From NCBI RefSeq assembly GCF_045348435.1, contig NZ_CP157484.1, positions 3,720,001 to 3,784,000 of the forward strand: a DNA stretch of 64,000 nucleotides, read 5' to 3'. How positions within the stretch are numbered: position 1 is the first letter of the stretch; the number at the start of each line of letters is the position of its first letter. This stretch comes from Alsobacter sp045348435. Its GTDB lineage: Bacteria; Pseudomonadota; Alphaproteobacteria; Rhizobiales; Beijerinckiaceae. The notes beneath the pieces were generated by a model. It was not told where the DNA came from. It was given only the letters and a program-made list of their open reading frames with translations, and made no database searches. Below, piece after piece: positions 34,872 to 42,268 of this stretch. The translations under genes and the position numbers were made by a program.

Positions 34872-37561
34872 TTCGCGACTCGTTCAGCCGAAGCGGCAGT
34901 GACGGCCTCGGGTGACGACATTGCTCGCAACATCCGCCCCGGTGCCGCCCGCACAGCCGGAATCACAAGCAGCGCACAGCAGCAGAAGGTCGCCACAACG
35001 TATGCCGCGAGGGGGAGCCAAGCACCATTAGGAGTCGGCACGTCAGCGCCTGGCACAAGCCAGGACGCAATCGTGGCCCACGCGAGGAGCATTGAGAAGC
35101 GGGCGAGCGCCAGCGAATACCAGCGCTTCTGCGAGATCATCGGCGTCAACTCCGAGACGGCAATGAGCGGAAAGTCGGACTTGAGGCCGAGCATCGTCTC
35201 GTCAGCGGCGAGCTTCTGACCGCGCCAGTCTGGGAGCCAGACCGGCAGTGATGTTACGGAGCCCATCTCGCCCGGTTTAGTCCGCTGAAGCAACCGCTCC
35301 ACAGCAGCCCGCGCCGACGCCTTATCGCGATCGCGCGCGTTGTCAAAGGCGGCGATCCGCAGCCAGGCCGGCATCCGACCCTGCCGGAACCAGACTAGCT
35401 GGCAAAGGCGATCGAGCTGCGCTTCGCTGAATAATGGCGCGTCCGAATACGCGCGGTCGAGGCGCGGCGGATCGGCCCGCGGCTCGGCGTCGGCCAATGT
35501 AAGAAACGAGCCCGGCACAACCTTGCGCGTCAGGTTGGCTCCGAGCCAAAGCGTGACGTCGAACCGCAGTTGGGGGTGGACGGCGCACGCGAGGAACCAC
35601 ACGTAGCCCCGCCCGAGCCACTCCCTGAGCGCGAGCACGACGGTGTCGATCGCCTGCTGCGACGGCGCGCGCTCTGAGAGCAGTATCATTTCGTCCGCGA
35701 CGAGGACGGGCGGCGGCGCTGGCATTAAGTCGTCGGTCAGCGATTTGACCATCAGGGATGTCCAGCGCTCGACCTGACGGCCCAAGTTGGGTAATTCAAG
35801 CGCCGTCACCAGCGGACGGCGGGCGGTGTAGTCTGGGAACCGGTCGTCGAAGACGAGCGCGAGGTCGGCGAAGCCTGCGAGTGACGCGCGGCCAATAGGA
35901 GAATCGAGCGCGACGGCGAGGCGATATTCGCGGATTCCCCAGGCTGCCACCGGGGTCGGCGTCAGGATCATCCGGCGAGGCCAGTTGGCGATGTCTTGGG
36001 TGACGACTTCGAGCGGCCTTCCGGTCAGGAGGTCAAGCAGTTCGTCACCGTCGGTGATTAGCACCAGCACCGCCCCGAAATGCCGTTCGCGAAGACCCCG
36101 CAAGTCGAGGGTCGTGCCATGCCTCGCATTGCTTCCTCGGACGCGGCTGGTCGCCGTAAGACGGCGCGGGTCCGGCGCGTAGTCGTAGGCCGTCAGCGCA
36201 AGGCCGGCATCACCGAGCGCATTCACGAGCCGCAAAGCGCGGGCGCGCTCGTGGTCGTGGCGGTGCCGGCGGCGGATGAGGAAGACGAACTCGACAGCAC
36301 TGCTCCTTGCCTGCAGGACGGGCACGAGGTCGCCGGCCGATTGCAGCGTCGCGCGGACACTGCGGCCCGCATCGAGCCGGGTGCCCGGCCGCGGCTCGCG
36401 GAATCCGAGCAGCGCTCGAACCACGCGTCCGGCCGACGGTAGCGGCGGCAGCCCGGCCGTGCCGGTCTGGACAAGAGATGCTTCCGCCCAAGAGCCTGCC
36501 GCGGCTCTACACTGGTCCCGTAGCGCAATGGCAACTTCTCGCTTCCGAGCGGCTGAGGAGGCCGACGGCGGCCGGTTTGGTTTCTGCAATGCCCAGACCG
36601 ACCCAAGCAGCAGCACCAGGAAAGGAAGATAGCGGTATGTCGTCCGGCCGGAGGCCGCGGGAGGGGAAGCCGTGGGCGCGGCGTTCGCGTTTTCAGCTTG
36701 GAACGCGGCGAGGAACTTCGCCACTTCAGTGTCGGCAGCCCGCTCACCGATCGAGAGCAGGGCCGCCATGTCGTCGAACGATCCAGGCGTCAGCCGCTCG
36801 GCGACGACGAGGGCGTAATGCCGGACGGCGAGCCCACCCGCGGCGGTATGCGGTATTGGCTGGTCGGGTGAAAGCGGGAATCGGCTTACCATTTCGGAAA
36901 GCAGTTGGGCAGGTTTGCCGGCCTGCGGAAAGCTGGCCGACATCGCCCGGGCTAGAGTTTGGGGCGATGCATCTTTGTGTTCGCTCAACGACGCGACAGC
37001 GACCGTCAAAATCTTAACATAAGACCGGGTGAGCGGCGACGAGTCGGGCGGGATCTGTTGCCCTAGCGGTTGCAAGGACGGAGAGACTGGAAAAGGAGGT
37101 GGAGGATGAACAATGACGGGGTCAGGCGGCCTCGGACTCAACAGATACCCGGCGCAGACCACTGCAGCTGCCAGGGCGGCAACGACAGCCATCTGCCGCG
37201 TCGCAACCCAACCGAATTCCCGCGCCAGCCACCGTTTCGCGACCACCAGGAACCGTTCGCGAGGATCCGCCTGCGGAGCGCCCCGACTGCGGAAGGTGAC
37301 GTCCAGCGCCTCTTCCAGCGCCGTGGCGGACTCGCGCGTCTCGGCAAGAACCGGGGCGAGGTGCCGGAGCCAAAAGCTGCGTGTCGCGGAGCCAGCGGCG
37401 ATGCCGCCCGCCGTCACCGCGAGGCATATGTGGAGCGCATCCAGCCGCTGCCCCGGCGTGACGCGGTTCAACGCGGTTCCGAGCCCGCGATGGATGCGGA
37501 GGTCCTCGTAGGTGTTGATCAGCCGATCCAAACTGGAGCGGTCGAGCAGGATCTCGTCCAT
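34868..37561 (-). CDS. Large multi-pass membrane protein of the MoxR operon (897 aa)
   Basis: Hydrophobic segments lie near residues 123-140 (MAVVAALAAAVVCAGYLL), 305-322 (YLPFLVLLLGSVWAL) and two near the C-terminus (FSMLLAWATIASWLV and AAYVVATFCCCALLVIPAV). Between the second and the last two is a large soluble part with Rossmann-like strands (AVEFVFLIRRR, AVLVLITDGDELLDLL, RMILTPTPVAAWGIREYRLA). This may be a divergent vWA-type fold, which would match a MoxR-ATPase partner, but the MIDAS pattern (DxSxS) is not evident. It lies 22 bases after the MoxR gene and overlaps the propeller gene. I do not recognise the family. Confidence 0.7.
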   Translation of the reverse strand: MDEILLDRSSLDRLINTYEDLRIHRGLGTALNRVTPGQRLDALHICLAVTAGGIAAGSATRSFWLRHLAPVLAETRESATALEEALDVTFRSRGAPQADPRERFLVVAKRWLAREFGWVATRQMAVVAALAAAVVCAGYLLSPRPPDPVIVHPPPPFPVSPSLQPLGQQIPPDSSPLTRSYVKILTVAVASLSEHKDASPQTLARAMSASFPQAGKPAQLLSEMVSRFPLSPDQPIPHTAAGGLAVRHYALVVAERLTPGSFDDMAALLSIGERAADTEVAKFLAAFQAENANAAPTASPPAASGRTTYRYLPFLVLLLGSVWALQKPNRPPSASSAARKREVAIALRDQCRAAAGSWAEASLVQTGTAGLPPLPSAGRVVRALLGFREPRPGTRLDAGRSVRATLQSAGDLVPVLQARSSAVEFVFLIRRRHRHDHERARALRLVNALGDAGLALTAYDYAPDPRRLTATSRVRGSNARHGTTLDLRGLRERHFGAVLVLITDGDELLDLLTGRPLEVVTQDIANWPRRMILTPTPVAAWGIREYRLAVALDSPIGRASLAGFADLALVFDDRFPDYTARRPLVTALELPNLGRQVERWTSLMVKSLTDDLMPAPPPVLVADEMILLSERAPSQQAIDTVVLALREWLGRGYVWFLACAVHPQLRFDVTLWLGANLTRKVVPGSFLTLADAEPRADPPRLDRAYSDAPLFSEAQLDRLCQLVWFRQGRMPAWLRIAAFDNARDRDKASARAAVERLLQRTKPGEMGSVTSLPVWLPDWRGQKLAADETMLGLKSDFPLIAVSELTPMISQKRWYSLALARFSMLLAWATIASWLVPGADVPTPNGAWLPLAAYVVATFCCCALLVIPAVRAAPGRMLRAMSSPEAVTAASAERVAK

Positions 37562-37583
37562 TGCCAATCCCCTCCCGGACCGG

Positions 37584-38642
37584 TCAGCCATCTTCCCCGG
37601 TGAAAAGCTTGGCGAGAATGTCCTTGTCCCGCTTGAGCTTGGCGAGCACGGGACCGGTGACGGTGAGATCGCCGGTGTCGTGCACCGACAGGATAGCTGC
37701 AGCGTCGAGCAACTCGGAGACTCCGGGGCGCTTGTCGGGGTCCGTCTCGCGGAATCGCAGAACGAGATCTATGAGTGCAGCCCTACGGGCGGGATCGAGG
37801 GAATGGCTCGCGGGGACCAACCCCATGCGGGAGAGACGGGCGTCGAGGCCCCTGTCCACGATACGACTCAGCAGCCAGGTGTCCGGAAACGGGATCTCGA
37901 AGAAGACGCAGCGGCGCAGGAAGGCGTCTGGCAGCTGTCTCTCCTCATTCGAGGTGATCAGCACGATCGGCCTCATCGTGCGATCGATCTCATTCCCGGG
38001 CGGCGTCTCCGGCTCCTTCGGATCGGCCGGAAACTCACGCACCCGGAAGCTCATCGCCTCGATCTCCTGCAGGAGATCGTTCGGGAAGTCCCGCGGCGTC
38101 TTGTCGATCTCGTCGATGACGACAACGGAAGGGCGCGGCGGCGACCCGGGCGGCCGGATCGCGCCGTTGCGGCCGCGGAGCAGGTGGGCGACCGCGTCGC
38201 GGTCGTGGGCATCGAGGATCGCCCGGCCAAGCGCCTGAAACTCGACGTAGTCGCCAACGTCCGTTTCGGCGGGCGGCGCGACTCCCGGTGCTCCGGGCTT
38301 GTGAAGCGTGGTGATCTGTGCGTCGCGGAAGCGCTTCAGCGCGTCGTAGACGTAGAATAGCTCGTTGGCCTCCGAACTCGACTTGCTGGTGAACAGGTGG
38401 AGGTTCTGGATGCCGAGCTGCCGGGCCACCGCGTATCCGAGCTCGGTTTTGCCGCAGCCCGGCTCGCCGGACACGAGAAGCGGCCGACCGAGTTCAATGG
38501 CGACGTCAACGGCAGCGACCATCTCCGCGCTGAACTGGTAGCCCTTGCCCTTCTCGGTCGGGCGCCCGTTTTCCAGAAGCATCGTGTTCTGGCGTTTGCT
38601 CGCGGCGGATGTCCACGATGCTCGCAACCGTCCGAAGCTCAT
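37584..38642 (-). CDS. MoxR-type AAA+ ATPase (352 aa)
   Basis: This is an ATPase of the MoxR/dynein-related group. Walker A is GEPGCGKT (59-66), Walker B VVVIDEIDK (about 173-181), the sensor region VLITSNEERQLPDAFLRRC carries the Asn and the likely arginine finger, followed by FFEIPFPD. The C-terminal helical lid is present. MoxR ATPases usually act as chaperone-like remodellers with vWA-domain partners. The start overlaps the stop of the upstream trypsin-like protease gene (ATGA), tying the ATPase directly to the protease. A start at residue 21 is also possible. Likely cytoplasmic. Confidence 0.9.
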   Translation of the reverse strand: MSFGRLRASWTSAASKRQNTMLLENGRPTEKGKGYQFSAEMVAAVDVAIELGRPLLVSGEPGCGKTELGYAVARQLGIQNLHLFTSKSSSEANELFYVYDALKRFRDAQITTLHKPGAPGVAPPAETDVGDYVEFQALGRAILDAHDRDAVAHLLRGRNGAIRPPGSPPRPSVVVIDEIDKTPRDFPNDLLQEIEAMSFRVREFPADPKEPETPPGNEIDRTMRPIVLITSNEERQLPDAFLRRCVFFEIPFPDTWLLSRIVDRGLDARLSRMGLVPASHSLDPARRAALIDLVLRFRETDPDKRPGVSELLDAAAILSVHDTGDLTVTGPVLAKLKRDKDILAKLFTGEDG

Positions 38643-40249
38643 GGCTGCCTCCCCTGCCCCGCAGGACGTGAACTCCGGATCACCAGGTCGATGTCGTCAC
38701 CGAGTTCGTCGACGACCCGCTTCATTCGAAGCCGGGTCTGGTTCCTGAACAGGCTCTCCATCTCGCGCCGAAGCACCTGGTTCTCTCCCCAGGCCGTCTC
38801 GATCACCACACGCCATCCCGTGAGGTCGGCGAGACCAATATCGGACAGCTGAATGCAAAGGCCGCATCCCGGGGGCGCCGAAGCATCGTTCCAGAGGCCA
38901 GCGAAACTCTCGATGATCGCCGCCGCATCGGGGCGCGTATGGTCGACCGTTAGGCAGACAAGGCAGAGGAGGGTACCCGGGGTACCGTCAACCCGGGCAT
39001 GAAGAGCGCTGGCGAGATGCGCCATGAGCTCCCGTTCCGTGGTCGCGTCCATCCCATCGGTGTAGTCGCCCTTCAGGACGAGCAACTGCCGGCCGTCGAC
39101 GTCGAGGTCGGAGACCAGAACGTCAATCTCGGCCTTCCGCCGATCCGCGTGGTCGATCGTCGGCCAACCCTCGACGCGTCCGTCGAAGGAGCGTGCGAGT
39201 TCGCCCTGGGCGAGGCCGGTCAGGATGGCGTCCTCGCGCAGCTTGTGGGTGGGGTAGAGCGGCAGGAATTCCAGGCGCTTGGTGAAAAACTCGGGCAGGT
39301 CGTCGTCGCGGCAGGCGATCAGGTGCACGCGCGGCAAGGGCATCGCTGGAGCTGCGGGCTTGGCCGCGGCCGTCCGTCGGAACCGAATTTCCTCAGTCAT
39401 GCGGTCCATCAGCCAAAGCGCCGCGTTGCGCCGGCGTGCCACCTCCGCATCGCGAGCCCCGTCCGGTAGGCCCAGGGACGGCGGATCCTGGAAAAATTCC
39501 TGCAGGAGGCCGTCGGCAGCGAACTTGTGCCTGATGTATGGAACGATCTTCAACAACGGGACGAAGCGCTTCTGACTGTTGTCCCCGCTTCGGTGTCCAG
39601 AATTGTGCAGGCCAACGAAGGCGAATTCCTTGTCCATGTCGAAGCATGGCCCGCCCGACGAGCCGGGCCTTGACTCGGCCGTGTGCACGAAGCGCGCATT
39701 GTCCCCGAGCGTACCGTCGACGTTGCCCCTCCCGCAACGGAGAGGCTGCTGTGTCTTCTGAAAGTTTTCGCCCGTCGGATGCTGGTAGAGGAAGATCTCA
39801 TCCTCATTATCAGGCAAATCCGGCGACTTCGGCAGCTGGAGCCAGCCGCGGCTCAAGCCGTCACGGGTCGGCCTCCTGCCTATCGGACTGGCGAGCCGGA
39901 TGATCGCGAAGTCAAGGCAATCGGGCAGGAACGTGGGGGCGCCACCCTGCATATCGCCTGGCGACGGTAGGCTGCGGCAGAGAGCCCCGGCCAAGACGCC
40001 CACCTCGGTCCCGGAATTAGTTGCTCCGGAACCGTCGGCGACGTAATCAAAAATGCACCTCAGCTCGCCGTAGTCCTCCGGCGTGAGGACGTGTTGAACA
40101 ACATGGCAGGCCGTCAGCACTAGGTCGGGCCCGATGAGCACGCCGGTACCGCTGTGAGGCCCCGACACAATCGCGCAGACGGACCGGACGGCGCGCTGCA
40201 TGGCCGGGGTCGCATTGCTTGGATTGAACAGCCCGTTCGCCTTCGGCAC
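38639..40249 (-). CDS. Trypsin-like serine protease with C-terminal domain (536 aa)
   Basis: The N-terminal half is a chymotrypsin-fold protease with a complete catalytic triad: His 49 (LTACHVV), Asp 113 (LDFAIIRL) and Ser 198 (RPGSSGGPCF). There is no signal peptide, so it acts in the cytoplasm. The C-terminal half (about 290-536) has a conserved start (PRVHLIACRDDDLPEFFTKR) and resembles inactive STAND-like or effector-associated modules, a tentative call. GTG at 40249 follows ggagag; an upstream in-frame GTG at 40300 is possible. Cytoplasmic trypsin-like proteases next to MoxR ATPases are known from predicted NTP-dependent conflict systems, where they act as effectors. Confidence 0.85.
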   Translation of the reverse strand: MPKANGLFNPSNATPAMQRAVRSVCAIVSGPHSGTGVLIGPDLVLTACHVVQHVLTPEDYGELRCIFDYVADGSGATNSGTEVGVLAGALCRSLPSPGDMQGGAPTFLPDCLDFAIIRLASPIGRRPTRDGLSRGWLQLPKSPDLPDNEDEIFLYQHPTGENFQKTQQPLRCGRGNVDGTLGDNARFVHTAESRPGSSGGPCFDMDKEFAFVGLHNSGHRSGDNSQKRFVPLLKIVPYIRHKFAADGLLQEFFQDPPSLGLPDGARDAEVARRRNAALWLMDRMTEEIRFRRTAAAKPAAPAMPLPRVHLIACRDDDLPEFFTKRLEFLPLYPTHKLREDAILTGLAQGELARSFDGRVEGWPTIDHADRRKAEIDVLVSDLDVDGRQLLVLKGDYTDGMDATTERELMAHLASALHARVDGTPGTLLCLVCLTVDHTRPDAAAIIESFAGLWNDASAPPGCGLCIQLSDIGLADLTGWRVVIETAWGENQVLRREMESLFRNQTRLRMKRVVDELGDDIDLVIRSSRPAGQGRQP

Positions 40250-40332
40250 GCGGTACTCTCCAATTTTTCCAGGCGGCGTTCGCCCCGGCCCCGGCCGCAC
40301 AGTCTACGGCGATCAGGCCCCGGGATCCGCCG

Positions 40333-40947
40333 CTATGATCCGGCCGTCGCCAGGGACGCCGGCAGCGTCCAGGCAGCCGCCGAGTCGTAGCCGGCCTTGT
40401 CGGGCTTGACCGAGATGTGGATGTGATGGTCGTGAGGGTTCCGGCCCGTGTAGGGCCGCCAGCCCCAGGCCGGCGCACCGCCGACTGCTGACGAGTTGGC
40501 GATCCTGCGGTTCCAGATGACGTACTTGACCCTGCTGTCGGCCGCGCTGCGGATGGCCTCGGCGAGCACGCCCGCATCGCATCCGTTTCGCGCGTCGTGA
40601 GTGACGTCCATCGCGGTCACGACGCCGATCCCAGTGTCGAGAACCCAGGGATTGTGGTCGGAGGCCCGGCTCTGGTGCGATGGATCGCCGATTGTACCGT
40701 CGCTCGCCTTGCTGCGGCTCGGCGCCAACGCGTTGACTTGCTCTCGCAGCTTCAGGAGGCATTTTGCGACGCGCCAGTTGGCGACGCCTGCCTCCGTCAT
40801 GGGCCTCGGCGGTTCCGGATCGTCCGGATCGCCATGCAGATCTTCGTCCGGGGTCGGACCAATCTCGTGCGCCAGCTCCGTCTCGGGCGTGGTCCCGCCC
40901 GGGAACACCATCTCGGTCGATTCGGTATCGCCGGTCATGCCGCTCAT
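40333..40947 (-). CDS. M15-like peptidoglycan peptidase (204 aa)
   Basis: Residues about 80-204 match the LAS/M15-type metallopeptidase found in phage endolysins: SKASDGTIGDPSHQSRASDH, NPW, VVTAMDVTHD, YVIWNRRIA and NPHDHHIHIS. Zinc ligands are the His and Asp of these motifs. Such enzymes cut peptide bridges of peptidoglycan. The N-terminal ~70 residues are acidic and disordered (PDEDLHGDPDDPEPPRP). No signal peptide is seen, as for endolysins and conflict effectors. It lies in the middle of the leftward operon, 4 bases after the small beta-sandwich gene, indicating co-translation. Confidence 0.85.
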   Translation of the reverse strand: MSGMTGDTESTEMVFPGGTTPETELAHEIGPTPDEDLHGDPDDPEPPRPMTEAGVANWRVAKCLLKLREQVNALAPSRSKASDGTIGDPSHQSRASDHNPWVLDTGIGVVTAMDVTHDARNGCDAGVLAEAIRSAADSRVKYVIWNRRIANSSAVGGAPAWGWRPYTGRNPHDHHIHISVKPDKAGYDSAAAWTLPASLATAGS

Positions 40948-40951
40948 GTTG

Positions 40952-41233
40952 TCAGCCTCCCTTGAGTTCCGGCCCGCCCACCTCGATCTCGAACTGGAGC
41001 GGATCTGTGCCGGCCGTTGCCTCAATTGCGCCCTCCGCCCCGTCGCCGGCGCGGGCCCTGATTTCGAACCGCCCAGGCGGCAATGCCAAGCGGAAGCGCC
41101 CCTCGCCGTCGCATACGACGGCAATCTCGGGGGTTGGCGCGGTTCCCGATGCTACCCAGACGAGGGCTCCGGCCGCCGGCATGCCGTCGCCGCGCACGAC
41201 GCGACCAACGTGCAGCACCCGCCCTGAAGCCAT
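40952..41233 (-). CDS. Small beta-sandwich protein, carboxypeptidase-regulatory-like (93 aa)
   Basis: The pattern MASGRVLHVGRVVRGDGMPA, then GALVWVASG, CDGEGRFRLALPPGRFEIRA, is that of a single carboxypeptidase regulatory-like or CnaB-type Ig fold. It makes up the whole protein, which suggests an adaptor or inhibitor rather than an enzyme. It sits between a protease gene (14 bases upstream) and a peptidase gene (4 bases downstream). It could bind one of these enzymes. That is inference. Confidence 0.7.
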   Translation of the reverse strand: MASGRVLHVGRVVRGDGMPAAGALVWVASGTAPTPEIAVVCDGEGRFRLALPPGRFEIRARAGDGAEGAIEATAGTDPLQFEIEVGGPELKGG

Positions 41234-41247
41234 TCTGGCTCCCCCAT

Positions 41248-42222
41248 TCACCCGACTCCGCCGCCCACCCCGGCCATCCCGCCAAGGTTTGCGATGCCGC
41301 CCGCACCGCCGTTCTGGCACCAGTGCTCGATCTGGTCGACCACCGCCGGTATGATCCGCGGCGCGGAGTTGACGCGCATATTCATGCTCGCCGGTGTTCC
41401 ACCGAGGCCATAGGCGTGAATGCCGACGACGATCGGCTGGATTTCCCCCTCGCGGAAAATGTAGGCCGGCCCGCCGCTCTGGCCGCCGGACGTGTCGACG
41501 TCGTAAAAGATGCGCCGCGGCGTGACCGCCCGGATGCGGTTCTTGGCCCAGTAGAGCTCCTGCCCGCCGCCCGGCGTCCCGGGATAGCCGCTGACGTTAA
41601 TCATGTAGTCGACGAGTTCCTCGTCGGTCAGGGCGCCAACGCGGAACACCGCGCTGGGATCGGTGAGCATTGGCTCGTCGAGGTGGATTGCCGCGATGTC
41701 AAAGTCGGGATCCTGGTCGGAAAGCCATCGGTCGACAGTGGAAAAGCGCGTCGACACTGCCGATCCGAACGGCGTCAGTTCCCGGTCCCGCGCCGGCGTC
41801 ACCGCGATTCGCCGCGCCCAGCCGTTCATCTGGTTCCTGTCGAACACGCAGTGACCGGCCGTAATTAGCGTGGTCGGTGCCACGAACCAACCGGTGCCGA
41901 CGTAGGTGCCCCATTCGGAGTCGATGCTGAGCGCGCAAACCATGCGCCACGGCGACTCCGACGTGTTGACGATCCGCGTCCGCTCGTCCGCGTCGAGAAC
42001 AGATTCCAAGCCCGAGCTCTCCGGCCTGAATAGCGGTCGCGCCGACTTGCCGGTGACGAGGCGCCGCCTCACTAGGTCGGAGAGCGGTGGCGGGTTGGCG
42101 GCAGCCGGCGTTATCCGGTTCTCCAGCACCGCCTGGAACTGCTTCTGTGTTGCCGCACCAGCCTCAATGCTATCGCCCCGGCCCTGCTCTCGGACCGGAC
42201 TGTCAATCGATCTCAGCTCCAT
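41248..42222 (-). CDS. Trypsin-like (V8/S1) serine protease (324 aa)
   Basis: A chymotrypsin-fold protease with catalytic triad His 124 (ITAGHCVF), Asp 175 (DFDIAAIHL) and Ser 249 (TSGGQSGGPAY), as in glutamyl endopeptidases. An N-terminal extension of about 90 residues precedes the catalytic core; this may be a pro-region (RIVNTSESPWRMV marks the possible mature start). No signal peptide is visible. The C-terminus ends in a Gly-rich tail. It is second in the operon, 46 bases after the SGNH-muramidase gene. With the other trypsin-like protein it gives the operon two proteases of different subfamilies. Confidence 0.88.
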   Translation of the reverse strand: MELRSIDSPVREQGRGDSIEAGAATQKQFQAVLENRITPAAANPPPLSDLVRRRLVTGKSARPLFRPESSGLESVLDADERTRIVNTSESPWRMVCALSIDSEWGTYVGTGWFVAPTTLITAGHCVFDRNQMNGWARRIAVTPARDRELTPFGSAVSTRFSTVDRWLSDQDPDFDIAAIHLDEPMLTDPSAVFRVGALTDEELVDYMINVSGYPGTPGGGQELYWAKNRIRAVTPRRIFYDVDTSGGQSGGPAYIFREGEIQPIVVGIHAYGLGGTPASMNMRVNSAPRIIPAVVDQIEHWCQNGGAGGIANLGGMAGVGGGVG

Positions 42223-42268
42223 CGCTCCGCCTCCCTAGCTCGTTCTCAACCGTTCCCGGCATCGTCGA

